Part shown: positions 54,141-64,000 of the stretch, piece after piece
Layout of the letters: each line of letters starts with the position of its first letter
Position numbering within the stretch: the stretch's first letter is position 1
NCBI RefSeq assembly: GCF_010509075.1
Contig: NZ_CP048433.1
Span: 930,001-994,000 of the forward strand
Source of the DNA: Collinsella aerofaciens ATCC 25986
GTDB taxonomy: Bacteria > Actinomycetota > Coriobacteriia > Coriobacteriales > Coriobacteriaceae
Reading direction: 5' to 3'
DNA: 64,000 bases
Made by a program: the position numbers and the translations under genes
The notes under the pieces: model-generated
Told to the model about the DNA's origin: nothing
The model's input: the letters and a program-made list of their open reading frames with translations, nothing else
The model's database searches: none

Positions 54141-55808
54141 TTAGAACAGGCCGGTGATGTTGCCGTCGTTGTCGACGTCGATGTTCTCTGCCGCGGGCAC
54201 CTTGGGCAGGCCCGGCATGGTCAGAACGCTGCCGGTCAGCGCGACCACAAAGTGGGCACCGGCGGAAACCTTGAGCTCGCGCACGGTGATGCGGAAACCC
54301 TCGGGAGCGCCCAGCGCCTTGGCGTTGTCGCTAAAGCTGTACTGCGTCTTGGCCACGCACACCGGCAGGTTGCCAAAGCCGTTCTCGCGCAGCTCGGCGA
54401 GCTGGCGCTTGGCAGCCGGCGTAAAGTCGACACCGTCGGCGCGGTAGATCTTGGTGGCAACGGCCTCGAGGGCGTCGGCCACATCGGCGCCGTCCTCGTA
54501 GGCAAACTTGAGCTCGCTCGGCTGCTCGATCAGGCGCATGACCTCATCGGCCAGGTCGAGCGCGCCCTCGCCTCCCTTGGCCCAGACCTCGAACAGCTTA
54601 ACGTTGACACCGAGCTTCTGGCACTCGGACTCGATGAGCTCGAGTTCGGCCTCGGTGTCCGTCGGGAAGCGGTTAATGGCGACCACGCAGGGCAGACCGT
54701 AGACATTCTGAATGTTGTCGACGTGGCGCAGCAGGTTGGGCATGCCGACCTTGAGGGCCTCGAGGTTCTCCTCGTTGAGGTCGGCCTTGGCAACACCGCC
54801 GTTGTACTTGAGCGCGCGGGCGGTTGCGACGACCACGACGGCGCTGGGACGAATGCCAGTCATGCGGCACTTGATGTCGAGGAACTTCTCGGCACCCAGG
54901 TCGGCACCGAAACCAGCCTCGGTAATCGCGACGTCGCCAAAGCGCATGGCCATGCGGGTGGCCATGATGGAGTTGCAGCCGTGGGCAATATTGGCGAAGG
55001 GACCGCCGTGGACAAACGCAGGCGTACCCTCGAGCGTCTGCACCAGATTGGGCTTGAGCGCGTCCTTGAGCAGGGCCGCCATGGCACCCTGAGCCTTAAG
55101 GTCACGGGCGCGGACGGGCTCGCCGGCATAGCTGTAGCCGACGACGATCTCGCCCAGGCGCTCCTTGAGGTCATTGATGCTCGTGGACAGGCACAGGATT
55201 GCCATGACCTCGGAGGCAACGGTGATGTCGAAGCCATCCTCGCGCGGTACTCCCTGGGCCTTGCCGCCAATGCCGTCGATAACATGGCGCAGCTGACGGT
55301 CGTTCATGTCGACAACGCGCTTCCAGGTGATGCGCTTAACGTCGATGCCGAGCTGGTTGCCCTGCTGAATATGGTTGTCGAGCATGGCTGCCAGCAGATT
55401 GTTGGCGGCACCGATGGCATGGAAGTCGCCGGTAAAGTGCAGGTTGATGTCCTCCATGGGGATGACCTGAGCCCAACCGCCACCGGCGGCACCGCCCTTC
55501 ACGCCAAACACGGGACCGAGCGAAGGCTCGCGCAGGGCCACGGCGCTCTTGACGCCGCGACGGCGCAGGCCGTCGGCCAGGCCGATGGTCGTAGTGGTCT
55601 TACCCTCGCCTGCGGGCGTGGGATTGATAGCGGTCACGAGGACAAGCTTGGCCTGGTGATCAGTTGGCTCGTTGAGCAGGGAATAGTCGACCTTTGCCTT
55701 GTCAAAGCCGTACGGAATCAGATGCTTAACGTCGACGCCGGCGTTCTTGGCCACCTCGGTAATAGGCAGCGGCGTAACAGAACGTGCGATTTCGATGTCA
55801 GTAGGCAT
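54141..55808 (-). CDS. fhs: formate-tetrahydrofolate ligase
   Basis: The 555-residue Fhs makes 10-formyl-THF from formate, THF and ATP. It has the P-loop [41 protein letters not shown]-type folate region (residues 95-118), and [20 protein letters not shown]. The ATG at 55808 follows GAAAGGA; a longer frame to 55868 is unsupported. Together with folD-fchA it gives a formate-linked one-carbon route. Confidence 0.96.
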   Translation of the reverse strand: MPTDIEIARSVTPLPITEVAKNAGVDVKHLIPYGFDKAKVDYSLLNEPTDHQAKLVLVTAINPTPAGEGKTTTTIGLADGLRRRGVKSAVALREPSLGPVFGVKGGAAGGGWAQVIPMEDINLHFTGDFHAIGAANNLLAAMLDNHIQQGNQLGIDVKRITWKRVVDMNDRQLRHVIDGIGGKAQGVPREDGFDITVASEVMAILCLSTSINDLKERLGEIVVGYSYAGEPVRARDLKAQGAMAALLKDALKPNLVQTLEGTPAFVHGGPFANIAHGCNSIMATRMAMRFGDVAITEAGFGADLGAEKFLDIKCRMTGIRPSAVVVVATARALKYNGGVAKADLNEENLEALKVGMPNLLRHVDNIQNVYGLPCVVAINRFPTDTEAELELIESECQKLGVNVKLFEVWAKGGEGALDLADEVMRLIEQPSELKFAYEDGADVADALEAVATKIYRADGVDFTPAAKRQLAELRENGFGNLPVCVAKTQYSFSDNAKALGAPEGFRITVRELKVSAGAHFVVALTGSVLTMPGLPKVPAAENIDVDNDGNITGLF

Positions 55809-55954
55809 GGGCGGTCCTTTCGTTACCGGATGAGAAAAAGACCAATCCAGCATAGCACGCGCGCGCAATAGTAAAACGCCCGTAACCGACGAACGGCGAT
55901 ATGTTTACCCGATGCCCAGCGATAGCCTACAGATGCGCTAAAACAAGCCCATTC

Positions 55955-57022
55955 CTACAGGGTCGGCTCGATACCCAAATGCTCGAATGTGCGCAGGGTT
56001 GCCTGGCGACCCTGCGGCGTGCGAATCATCAACCCACACTGCAGCAGATAGGGCTCGTAGACATCCTCGAGCGTACCCGGGTCCTCGCCCACCGCACTGG
56101 CAAGCGTCGTCAGGCCGACGGCACGTCCGGAGAACGTCTTGGCAAGCGTCTCCAAAATGCGAATATCCATCCAGTCCAAGCCGAGCTCATCGATCTCAAA
56201 GAACTCGAGTGCCTGACGGCAGATATCGAGCTCGATGGGACCGTTGCCGCGCACCTGCGCATAGTCGCGCACGCGCTTGAGCAGACGGTTGGCAAGACGC
56301 GGCGTGCCGCGCGAACGCGAGCCGATCTCGAGCGCGCTGGGATGGTCAATCGTCACGCCCAGGATGGTCGCCGAGCGTGTCACAATCTGGGCGAGTTCCT
56401 CGACGGTGTAGTAATCCAGACGATACGAAATGCCAAAACGGTCGCGTAGCGGGCCGGTCAACATGCCCGAGCGAGTCGTTGCCGCCACCAGCGTGAACTT
56501 GGGGATATCCAGGCGAATCGAGCGTGCAGCCGGACCCTTTCCGATCACGATATCGAGGGCAAAGTCCTCCATCGCAGGATACAGGACCTCCTCGACCGAG
56601 CGGTTGAGGCGGTGGATCTCGTCGATAAACAGCACGTCGCCCGGTTGCAAGTTAGTCAGGATGGCAGCCAGGTCGCCGGTGCGCGCGATGGCCGGACCGC
56701 TCGTCGTCTTAATCTGAGCGCCCAGCTCGTTGGCGATAACCGTAGCCAGCGTGGTCTTGCCCAGACCCGGAGGGCCCGAGAAGATCACGTGGTCGAGCGT
56801 CTCGCCGCGGCTTTGCGCCGCCTCGATGAGCACGCGAAGGCTCTGCTTGATGTGTTCCTGGCCGCAGTAGTCATCCAGGCGCTGAGGGCGCAGGGTGCGG
56901 TCGACATCGAGGTCCTCGGGCGTCAGCTCCGAGCCCACCATGCGCTCGCCATGCGCCATGGATGCCGCCGGCGAGTTTCCGGGCGTCGACCACAGGTCCT
57001 GAGAATCATCGGCTTCCCACAT
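55955..57022 (-). CDS. ruvB: Holliday junction helicase RuvB
   Basis: The 355-residue AAA+ motor drives branch migration with RuvA. Walker A is [11 protein letters not shown], Walker [12 protein letters not shown], sensor 1 AATTRSG, sensor 2 [17 protein letters not shown], and a C-terminal winged helix binds DNA. The ATG at 57022 overlaps the ruvA stop (TGATG); a GTG lies one codon earlier. Confidence 0.97.
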   Translation of the reverse strand: MWEADDSQDLWSTPGNSPAASMAHGERMVGSELTPEDLDVDRTLRPQRLDDYCGQEHIKQSLRVLIEAAQSRGETLDHVIFSGPPGLGKTTLATVIANELGAQIKTTSGPAIARTGDLAAILTNLQPGDVLFIDEIHRLNRSVEEVLYPAMEDFALDIVIGKGPAARSIRLDIPKFTLVAATTRSGMLTGPLRDRFGISYRLDYYTVEELAQIVTRSATILGVTIDHPSALEIGSRSRGTPRLANRLLKRVRDYAQVRGNGPIELDICRQALEFFEIDELGLDWMDIRILETLAKTFSGRAVGLTTLASAVGEDPGTLEDVYEPYLLQCGLMIRTPQGRQATLRTFEHLGIEPTL

Positions 57023-57642
57023 CACGCATCCATTCCAAGTCGCTTAAGCGCCGCGCCGAGCAGATCCTCGACACGCATATCCTGCCCATCATACCCGCTC
57101 AGGGCAACATCGGTCTCCTGCGGGCTAAAGCCCATGGAAAGGAGCGCCGCACGGGCATCGTCGATGGCCGAGGGAGCAGCAGCGGGCACGGGCATCGCAA
57201 CCTGGCCGGGAATCGCGTCGACCGGCACAAAGCCTTTGTCCTTGGCAAAGGTGCTCTTGAGCTCCAAGATGAGGCGCTGCGCTGTCTTTTTGCCCACGCC
57301 GGGTACCTTGGCCATGCCTTTGTCATCCTCGGCCATTACCAGGGAATACAGCTGTCCCACGGTATAGGTGGAGAGCACGGCGAGCGCCAGGCGCGGACCG
57401 ACGCCCGAGACGGACACGAGCCGATCGAACATCGTGCGCTCGTCCTTGGAGGCAAAGCCAAAGAGCGTCATGGCGTCCTCGCGCACCTGCATACGGGTAT
57501 AGAGACGCACCTCGCCGCCGGGTGTAGGCAGCGTGGCGGCAGTGCTGCCCGAGATGCCGAGCTCAAAGCCCACGCCCGACACATCGACAACGGCCGAGCT
57601 CATCGTGGCCTCGACAAGCGTTCCATGGAGCTGGGAAATCAT
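57022..57642 (-). CDS. ruvA: Holliday junction DNA-binding protein RuvA
   Basis: The 206-residue tetrameric junction binder has an OB-fold N terminus ([20 protein letters not shown]) and two helix-hairpin-helix motifs ([14 protein letters not shown] and [17 protein letters not shown]). A flexible linker leads to the RuvB-binding domain III ([11 protein letters not shown]). The start overlaps the ruvC stop (TGATG). Confidence 0.96.
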   Translation of the reverse strand: MISQLHGTLVEATMSSAVVDVSGVGFELGISGSTAATLPTPGGEVRLYTRMQVREDAMTLFGFASKDERTMFDRLVSVSGVGPRLALAVLSTYTVGQLYSLVMAEDDKGMAKVPGVGKKTAQRLILELKSTFAKDKGFVPVDAIPGQVAMPVPAAAPSAIDDARAALLSMGFSPQETDVALSGYDGQDMRVEDLLGAALKRLGMDA

Positions 57643-58163
57643 CAGTATCCGGTTCCTCTCTGTTGATAGAACTCGCCACCGGTGAGGGCACGGGTGCGGC
57701 TGAGGTTTACGTGGCAGATGGCGCAGGCTAGGGCATCGGCTGCATGGTCGGGATGCGGGTCGTGATCGAGCTGTGTGAGCGTACGAACCATATACGCGAC
57801 CTGCCGCTTATCTGCAGCGCCGGTGCCCACCACAGCCTGCTTAATCTGCATAGGCGTGTACTCGCCAATCTCGAGCGCGCACTCCGAAAGCGCCACGAGC
57901 GCGGCACCACGGGCATGCGCCGTGGGGATGGCCGAGCGGACATTAGCGCCAAAGTAGATGCTCTCGATAGCCGCGGTATCGGGACGGTAGCGTTCGACGA
58001 CGCCCTTGAGGTCGCGGGCGATATGCGACAGACGCACCGCGAGCGGACTGCCCGCGCTGGTCTCGATACAACCGTAGGCACGGCAGCGAACCTCGCCGCG
58101 CCGCTCCTCGATAATCCCCCAGCCCGTATGGGCCAAACCGGGGTCGATACCCAAGATAACCAA
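57642..58163 (-). CDS. ruvC: Holliday junction resolvase RuvC
   Basis: The 173-residue RNase H-fold resolvase has the catalytic acids in LGIDPGLAHTGWG, AIESIYFG and DHAADALACA. A TTG at 58163 is the best start, with GGGGAGG 5 nt before it; the open frame upstream lacks a ribosome site. It is the first gene of the ruvCAB operon. Confidence 0.93.
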   Translation of the reverse strand: MVILGIDPGLAHTGWGIIEERRGEVRCRAYGCIETSAGSPLAVRLSHIARDLKGVVERYRPDTAAIESIYFGANVRSAIPTAHARGAALVALSECALEIGEYTPMQIKQAVVGTGAADKRQVAYMVRTLTQLDHDPHPDHAADALACAICHVNLSRTRALTGGEFYQQRGTGY

Positions 58164-58280
58164 GCCAGCCTCCCCTCGTCTTTTGCCAAGCACAAGGCAA
58201 GGCCCCGCGTATCATTCACGAACGTCTGTTCTAGAATAACACAACGGCGACCGTATCTAGCAAGCAAGGTTGAACCATAG

Positions 58281-58439
58281 GTTGAGCATAAGTCAGCGAG
58301 CGAGTCCCTGCCGTGGCAAGGTGTCGCGAAAGAGGAGCGCCGCGTACTTCTGTACGCAAGCGACGGCTTGAGCGGCAGATTGCCCGGCAGGGGCTCGCGC
58401 AGCGTCGACTCGTTACGCGGTTTGGCAAAACCGCGTAAC
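58281..58439 (-). repeat. 3'-abutting two-hairpin repeat, copy delta
   Basis: The hairpin GTTACGCGGTTT/AAACCGCGTAAC (58412-58439) ends 4 nt past the stop of the NAD-synthetase-like gene. The outer stem is GCGAGTCCCTGCCG/CGGCAGGGGCTCGC (one wobble). The inner stem GTCGC/GCGGC differs from GACGT/ACGTC of alpha and gamma but still pairs. The tip is GCGTAC-TTCT-GTACGC. The left border GTTGAGCATAAGTCAGCG equals that of alpha. Confidence 0.8.
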
Positions 58440-58443
58440 CTTT

Positions 58444-60429
58444 TTAGTTCTGCGAGAAGAATGGGAACTGCCTCGGGTCCACCGGCGGTTGCGGCATCGG
58501 CGTGCCCTGGGGCCCACCTTGCGGTCCGCCCTGGCCGCCCATCATCTTTTCGATGGCGTCCTGGACCTCGCCCTCAAACTTTTTCATACCCTCATGCAGG
58601 CGACGCTGGCCATCCTCGGAGCGCAGCTCTTCCATCTGCTCGGGCGAAATACCCAACAGGTCACCCAGTAAGCCCATCATCTCGCCACGCATGCGTTCGC
58701 TTGTATCTTCGTCAGCAAAGCGATTCACCTCGGCGCGCGCCAGCGCATCGACCGTCATGCGTTCCTTGCCGCTCAACCCCAGGTCGGACCATGCGAGCAT
58801 GTACGGCCAAGCGCGCTCGACAAACGAGCGGGCCGAGACGATCGGCGCCGTCGGCAGCTGGCGGCGAGCCGCCTCTCCCTGGCGCACGAGCATCAGCAGC
58901 AGTGAGCAGGCCTCGGGCTTGCCGGCAGCCATCGGAATGTCGTCGAAGGGACGGTTGCGGTCGACGTGCGACTCGAGCGTGCCATCGACCTCGCCCGGCT
59001 CAAGTCCGCCGAGCAGCTGCGCCGCACGATCGAGCATGTCGACCGGGCCGTCGAGCGTCGAGAGCGCCCGCGCCAGCACGCGCTCCATGCAATCCTCCAC
59101 CGCGTTGAGCGTCACGAGCTCCTGCGGCACCACGGCGGACGTGCGGTTACGCACACGCGCCACAAACTCGAGCGTCGACAGGTATACGTCACCAAAGGGC
59201 GCATAATCGCCCTGGTAGCCGCCGCAAAGCGCGGGCGCCGCCAGCGCGTACTCAGTTTTGGACAGCGGGCTCAGCGCCATCGCACCCAGCTCGAGCGCCG
59301 TGTCCTCCAGCATGAGGCCCAGCGTGCGCGAGCGCAGACGCTCGGCATCGCCCGCCGACACGTCTCGATCGAGCACAGGCGCCGCATCCGGTGCATCGCG
59401 CTCAACCGTGCGAATATGCAGACGCTCGGCAATGGCGCGAACGGCGGCACAGCGAGCAGCCTCGGCCTCCTCCTGCGCCGGCGTAAAGATGCGGTTGCGT
59501 CCCAGTACCAGGCCGATCACGTTTCGCGGACCCAGGGCGTCGACGGCAAGCGCCGCCAGCAGGGACGACGGCAAGTCGCCCTCGAGCGCCACCACGGCGC
59601 GCGACGTACCGCGGGCGCGGGCGTTATCGCGAACGGCGAGCACCAGCGCCTGCCACAGCCACTCCTCGGAACGGAACTCGGGCAGTTCGTGATCTTCCAG
59701 GGCATCGAGCATCACGCCGCGCTGGATCTCCTGAACCAGCAGGCTCTCCTCAAAACACGGCGCTTGGGCCACCACGCGGCCGCAGTCGTCGAGCACAAAC
59801 GAGCCGCCGGTATACACCGACTCATCGTACGCACCGACCGGCGCCATGCAGGCAAACCACACGCTGCGCTTAGATGCGATCTTGCGGTAGGCTCCGCTGC
59901 GCACGGCGGCGATCGCAGCGGTCTCGCGGTCGGTCATATCAAACGCGTTGAACTGGAAATAGACAATGAGGTCGACGCCGGTCGGCAGCATCTCGAGCTC
60001 GCGGTCCAAGTCGAAGATCACCGCGATGCGCACGCCGTCCACGTCAAACACCGGCGGTGCCCAACGGGCATCGCCGTTCCCACCGCGCTGCAGGGCAATG
60101 CTCGAACGGGCCGGCACCACATGACCGTCCTTGAGCATCATGTAGTCGAGCAGGGGCTGGCCCTCAAACGAAACCGCCGCGGGCACGATGCAGATCATGT
60201 CGAGCTCCTGGATACGCTCGGCGACGCCGGTCAAGCCGGCAAGCATGTCGTGCTCAAAGTCGGCAGCGCCCACCAGGCCGCCGGGCAGGGTTCCCATAAA
60301 GAGCGGAGCCGGCACGCACAGCACGCGCGCACCGCGCTCGTGGGCCAGGCGCGCCTGGTCCTCGATGCGACCGCAGATACCCTCAATATCACCCAGGCGC
60401 ATATCGATCTGTGCAAGTGCGAGCTTCAT
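58444..60429 (-). CDS. NAD synthetase-like protein with degenerate active sites
   Basis: The 661-residue protein has the two-domain layout of glutamine-dependent NAD synthetase. The N-terminal nitrilase domain (LALAQIDMRLGDIEG) has CVPAPLF where PEL with the catalytic Glu is expected, and VIFDLDRE where the catalytic Cys (ICED) is expected. The synthetase domain has ALEGDLPSSLLAALAVDALG in place of the SGGxDS ATP loop, and SPLSKTEYAL in place of the usual NKSE segment. A Gly/Pro-rich C-terminal extension follows. It is probably a pseudoenzyme or has changed activity. GGAAAGGG precedes the ATG. Confidence 0.75.
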   Translation of the reverse strand: MKLALAQIDMRLGDIEGICGRIEDQARLAHERGARVLCVPAPLFMGTLPGGLVGAADFEHDMLAGLTGVAERIQELDMICIVPAAVSFEGQPLLDYMMLKDGHVVPARSSIALQRGGNGDARWAPPVFDVDGVRIAVIFDLDRELEMLPTGVDLIVYFQFNAFDMTDRETAAIAAVRSGAYRKIASKRSVWFACMAPVGAYDESVYTGGSFVLDDCGRVVAQAPCFEESLLVQEIQRGVMLDALEDHELPEFRSEEWLWQALVLAVRDNARARGTSRAVVALEGDLPSSLLAALAVDALGPRNVIGLVLGRNRIFTPAQEEAEAARCAAVRAIAERLHIRTVERDAPDAAPVLDRDVSAGDAERLRSRTLGLMLEDTALELGAMALSPLSKTEYALAAPALCGGYQGDYAPFGDVYLSTLEFVARVRNRTSAVVPQELVTLNAVEDCMERVLARALSTLDGPVDMLDRAAQLLGGLEPGEVDGTLESHVDRNRPFDDIPMAAGKPEACSLLLMLVRQGEAARRQLPTAPIVSARSFVERAWPYMLAWSDLGLSGKERMTVDALARAEVNRFADEDTSERMRGEMMGLLGDLLGISPEQMEELRSEDGQRRLHEGMKKFEGEVQDAIEKMMGGQGGPQGGPQGTPMPQPPVDPRQFPFFSQN

Positions 60430-60546
60430 GGCTCAGCCCTTTCCGTCGTAAACCATCGTTGTCGTAGTAAAAGCGCCGGCCGCATGATGCAGTCGGCGCT
60501 CGCATGTGCATATGCTAGCTATGATACCCCGAGCGGGGGCGCGCTC

Positions 60547-60909
60547 CTAGAACGTCGCGGACCACAGCCCGTGCAGGTTGCAATAGGCATAGACGGTACC
60601 GGTCTTGGAACCGCCGGCAAAAAACGTCGCGGGCTTCATGCCGGGTTCAAGGTAATGGACCTCCAGACGGCCCTCGGCCTCAAGGGCGATCCACTCGATG
60701 TAGTGCTCGGGCACCATAGGATGCTCGACCGAGCCCACACGTGCACGAATCACGTGACCGTCGCGCTCGCTCTCGACGACCGGCACGTGCTTCTCGTGCG
60801 CCGCGTCCTCGGTGTTCGCGGTCAGCTCCGTGCAGCCGGTAGGGGTTGCAACGTCGTTGCCAAGGGCGGCAATGAGCTTGCCGTCGGGGTCCTTAAAGAA
60901 TTTCGCCAT
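60547..60909 (-). CDS. superoxide reductase, one-iron (neelaredoxin) type
   Basis: The 120-residue protein carries the Fe(His4Cys) centre: HEKHVPVVE (first His pair), VEHPMVPEHYIEWI (third His and conserved Pro), and AYCNLHGLW (Cys and last His). The N-terminal desulforedoxin Cys4 domain is absent; the start is FFKDPDGKLIAALG. It reduces superoxide to peroxide using a separate donor such as rubredoxin. The ATG at 60909 follows AAAGGAGAG. Confidence 0.9.
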   Translation of the reverse strand: MAKFFKDPDGKLIAALGNDVATPTGCTELTANTEDAAHEKHVPVVESERDGHVIRARVGSVEHPMVPEHYIEWIALEAEGRLEVHYLEPGMKPATFFAGGSKTGTVYAYCNLHGLWSATF

Positions 60910-61059
60910 GATGCTCTCCTTTGCTGATGTGCCGATGTTCTCGATGTTTCTTATGCCCAAAGGCAAGCGAACCATCCACGGCATCGCAAATGAACACATA
61001 ACGAGCGGGGACGACGGGGCAACGTGCGCTATCCGCCCTGGCGGCCCCACCCGAGCGGG

Positions 61060-64000
61060 TTAGCGCCCGTCGCCGCCGAGCAGCGCCAGAACATCCTCGC
61101 GGGTAAACAGCGCCGAGGAGATGCCGTCGCCGCCGAGCACACTGTTGACCAGGTCGCGTTTGGACTCCTGCATCCGCATGATGCGCTCCTCGATCGTGTC
61201 CTTGGCGATGAGCTTGTACACGGTCACGGTATGTTGCTGGCCAATACGGTGCGCGCGGTCGGTCGCCTGGTCCTGCGCGGCCACGTTCCACCACGGGTCG
61301 TAGTGAATGACCACGTCGGCCGCCGTCAGGTTGAGGCCCACGCCGCCCGCCTTGAGCGAGATCAGAAACACCGGCACCTCGCCCGCCTGGAACTGCGCGA
61401 CCATCTTGGCGCGGCTCTCCTTAGACGATGCGCCCGTGAGCTTAAGAAAGCCGATGTCCTCCTTGGCCAGGCGCTTGCCAATGATATCGAGCATGCCCGT
61501 GAACTGGCTGAACAGCAGAATGTGGTGCCCGCCGTCGAGCGCACCGTGCACGAGCTCCATGCAAGCGTCGAGCTTGGCGCTCCCTGCCTTGTAGTCCTCG
61601 TAGTGTAGATGCGGGTCGCAGCAGATCTGGCGCAGCTTGGTGAGCTCGGCGAGCACCTTGAGCTTGTCTTTCTTAAACTCGGATACCTCGCGATGCTGCA
61701 CCTGCTGGGCGATACGGTCTTGGTTGGCCAGGTAGAGCTTGCGCTGCTCGCCGGTGAGCTGTGCCATGACGGTGTCTTCGATCTTCTCGGGCAGGTCGGC
61801 CACCACGTCTTCCTTAACGCGGCGCAGCACAAACGGCGACACGAGCGCTTGCAAGCGAGCGGCGCTGTCACCCTCGGCGTGCTCGACCGGGCTTTCGAAG
61901 CGCTTGGCAAACGACTCGCGCGAGCCAAGCAGGCCCGGCATCAAAAAGTCGAAGATGCTCCAGAGCTCGGACAAGCGGTTTTCGATGGGCGTGCCCGTCA
62001 GGGCAAAGCGCACGCCGGCAGGCAGACGCTTGGCGGCGTGCGCCACCTGCGTGAGCGGGTTTTTAATGTACTGGGCCTCGTCGAGCACCACACGGGCAAA
62101 GTCCTGCTCGGCATACTCGTCGATATCGCGCCGCATGAGGTCATACGACGTTATGACCACGTTATGCTCGTCAGCGCCGGCTATCTGCACGCGGCGCTGC
62201 GCCTTGGCGCCCACGATAGCGCACACGTCGAGCGAAGGCGCAAAGCGCTCCAGCTCGGCGGTCCAGTTATACACGAGCGACGCAGGGCACACCACGAGCG
62301 TGGGCTTGGCATCCCCCGCCTCCACGCGCGCCAGGATATGCGCGATCATCTGCAGTGTTTTGCCCAAGCCCATATCGTCGGCCAAGATACCGCCGAGGCC
62401 CAGGTGCTCGAGCGAGCCGAGCCACTGGTAGCCGTCGACCTGATAGCCGCGCAGTGTGGCCTTGAGCGAGACCGGCACCGTAAAGTCCATCTTGCCGAGC
62501 GTATCCAAGCGCTCGACGGTGCGACGGAACGCAGCGTCGCGATCGGCTTCGAGCTCGGGCGTGCGCGCAAGCATGCTGTCGACAAACAGGGTACTCGACG
62601 CGGGAAGCGACACGCCGTCGAGCAGGTCGACAGCATCGACCCCCAGGTCCTCGGCAAGACCAAACGCGGCGCGGGCACCCTCGTCCAGGCGAATGATGTC
62701 GCCCGACGTGAGACGTGCAAACGTCTGGTGACGCTTGTAGGAGTCAAGGTAGATGGCAAGGTCTGCCGCCGAAAGGCCGCTCGCGCCCAGTTCGACATCG
62801 AGCAGGTTACTCTTGACGGTCGCGCGCACCGAAAGCTTGGGCGCAGGGCGGACCGAGACCTGGCGCAGGCGGTCACTGAGCATGACCTCGCCCAGCTCGG
62901 ACAGGGCAGACAGGCCCTCGGTCAGCAAGTGGAACAGGCTCTCGTCATCGCGTTCCTCAAACGCCAGGCCGCCCTCGTAAAAGTCGAAATACAGGGCCGC
63001 CGTATCCATAACGCGAAACTCTGCCATCTCGTCGCGCGGCGGCACGCCCGGGCGCCGCTCTTCGAAGGGGCTGCCCGGAGCGCCCAGGCTAAAGAGATCT
63101 GCCGACCAGTCGCCGTAGGAAACCGTAATCTTGCAGGTCACAAGCCCGTCATCGACACCGATTGCCATGGCAAAGCTCGGCTCGGGCGCCACGGTGTCGA
63201 GCACGGCGGGAGCGGTGAGGCCAGTGTATTCGCGCAGCACGGGCAGTGCCATGCGGCAGAATTCGCCCACCTGTTCGGCGGCGATATGGACCGGCGTGCG
63301 ACAAGGCAGCAGACGCGACAGAAACGGTGCGGCATGCTGGGCAAACGCTGCATCGGCGCGGCGCGCGCGGTGCGTGTCGACCAGATAGGCTGCGTCGCCT
63401 GCGACAAAGCAGTACGTATCGGCCGGCAGGCGCAGGTCGTAGCTGCCACCGGCCGCCGGCGCGATCTTGGCGGCAAGGAGCGGCGGCTGTTTCGCCGAGG
63501 CCTCGTCCTCCCCCACCGGCGATAACTCAACCGCAACCTCGTAGGAACGATGCGTCGTCGTTCCCCGCGACCAGGCGGGCTCAAAGGAAATGGTCCGGCC
63601 ACGCAGCAAGTCCAGCATGTATACGATGTCATGCTCGGACAGCGGCAGCTGGCGCTCGGCGACAAAGCCGCTGCGTGCAAAATCGTACGACGCCGAACGC
63701 GAACTTGTGATGTCGCTCAGATACACAACCGTTGCCACAACAAGGTCGAGTAGGCGCACCGAAACCTCGTCGAAGGCCTCGGGCGCATGGAGGAATGTAA
63801 GCTTTTTGCCGTACGAGAACGTGCCGCCGCGCACGTAAGCGGCGGCCATGCCGTCGATGTCCTTGACCACGTAGGACACCGAGCCGCAGCGGATACGAAG
63901 CTCGAGCGCCCAGCTAAAGCGGTCGGCAAACAGCGGATTGTAGTACGGCACCAGCGAGGGCTCCAACACCGCCTTGGGGGCATCGGGGTCGACAGTGCCG
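61060..64000 (-). CDS. SNF2-family helicase, N terminus outside the window
   Basis: At least 980 codons are open to the window edge; the GTG at 63969 is internal to an open frame. The visible N-terminal part is a poorly conserved region typical of bacterial SNF2 proteins. The ATPase core has DDMGLGKTLQMIAHIL (Walker A), VLDEAQYIKN (DEAQ box), LTGTPIENRLSELWSIFDF, LLFSQFTGMLDIIG and TDRAHRIGQ (motif VI). It probably remodels protein-DNA complexes such as RNA polymerase. It is convergent with nothing and lies 150 nt upstream of the superoxide reductase on the same strand. Confidence 0.92.
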   Translation of the reverse strand, partial: GTVDPDAPKAVLEPSLVPYYNPLFADRFSWALELRIRCGSVSYVVKDIDGMAAAYVRGGTFSYGKKLTFLHAPEAFDEVSVRLLDLVVATVVYLSDITSSRSASYDFARSGFVAERQLPLSEHDIVYMLDLLRGRTISFEPAWSRGTTTHRSYEVAVELSPVGEDEASAKQPPLLAAKIAPAAGGSYDLRLPADTYCFVAGDAAYLVDTHRARRADAAFAQHAAPFLSRLLPCRTPVHIAAEQVGEFCRMALPVLREYTGLTAPAVLDTVAPEPSFAMAIGVDDGLVTCKITVSYGDWSADLFSLGAPGSPFEERRPGVPPRDEMAEFRVMDTAALYFDFYEGGLAFEERDDESLFHLLTEGLSALSELGEVMLSDRLRQVSVRPAPKLSVRATVKSNLLDVELGASGLSAADLAIYLDSYKRHQTFARLTSGDIIRLDEGARAAFGLAEDLGVDAVDLLDGVSLPASSTLFVDSMLARTPELEADRDAAFRRTVERLDTLGKMDFTVPVSLKATLRGYQVDGYQWLGSLEHLGLGGILADDMGLGKTLQMIAHILARVEAGDAKPTLVVCPASLVYNWTAELERFAPSLDVCAIVGAKAQRRVQIAGADEHNVVITSYDLMRRDIDEYAEQDFARVVLDEAQYIKNPLTQVAHAAKRLPAGVRFALTGTPIENRLSELWSIFDFLMPGLLGSRESFAKRFESPVEHAEGDSAARLQALVSPFVLRRVKEDVVADLPEKIEDTVMAQLTGEQRKLYLANQDRIAQQVQHREVSEFKKDKLKVLAELTKLRQICCDPHLHYEDYKAGSAKLDACMELVHGALDGGHHILLFSQFTGMLDIIGKRLAKEDIGFLKLTGASSKESRAKMVAQFQAGEVPVFLISLKAGGVGLNLTAADVVIHYDPWWNVAAQDQATDRAHRIGQQHTVTVYKLIAKDTIEERIMRMQESKRDLVNSVLGGDGISSALFTREDVLALLGGDGR

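Overview
The window looks like a chromosome segment of a high-GC, anaerobic gut actinobacterium of the class Coriobacteriia, most likely Collinsella. This is an inference from gene content: DegV proteins, class III fructose-bisphosphatase, FchA/Fhs one-carbon enzymes, a one-iron superoxide reductase, a transcobalamin-like surface protein and LAxTG-type anchoring. No rRNA, tRNA or CRISPR array is visible.

Layout. 1-2300 is an IS110 element (A1) split by an IS3 element. 2477-8577 is a housekeeping block: M20 dipeptidase, HAD phosphatase, DegV, a DinJ/YafQ-type toxin-antitoxin pair, a LOG-family protein and tgt. 8795-18362 is an IS-rich zone. It holds a second, inverted IS110 copy (A2) split by an IS21 element, a short-chain dehydrogenase, a coiled-coil membrane protein, and an IS1111-type element (B) with a third IS110 (A3) inserted just behind its transposase. 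18570-30237 carries queA, queH, a membrane metalloprotease, a MetRS-like enzyme, an RNA m5C methylase, fbp and two GtrA proteins. 30397-35460 is a two-gene surface-protein operon behind a cobalamin riboswitch. 35581-39392 has an ABC1/UbiB kinase operon and a C69 dipeptidase. 39601-41082 is an IS256 element. 41272-44574 has folD-fchA and two paralogous lipoproteins. 44881-54000 has a surface PI-PLC gene broken by one in-frame stop, a YhcG-type nuclease, an ADP-ribosylglycohydrolase, a zinc-ribbon protein, a CDF transporter and a low-complexity membrane protein. 54141-64000 has fhs, ruvCAB, a degenerate NAD-synthetase-like protein, superoxide reductase and a SNF2 helicase that runs off the window.

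How the parts work together. FchA, FolD and Fhs form a folate one-carbon set in which FolD appears to have lost its cyclohydrolase residues and FchA would supply that step. Tgt, QueA and QueH are queuosine steps on one strand, now separated by the IS cluster. RuvC-RuvA-RuvB form a coupled operon.

Most notable observations. (1) The non-coding left ends of the IS110-A elements read as bridge RNAs whose predicted target guides match each element's own, different insertion site. (2) Four copies of a covarying two-hairpin element of about 150-180 nt each begin 0-5 nt after the stop codon of a minus-strand gene. (3) A cobalamin riboswitch controls DUF4430 (transcobalamin-like) surface proteins. (4) The FolD, NadE-like and MetRS-like proteins have unusual active-site motifs.
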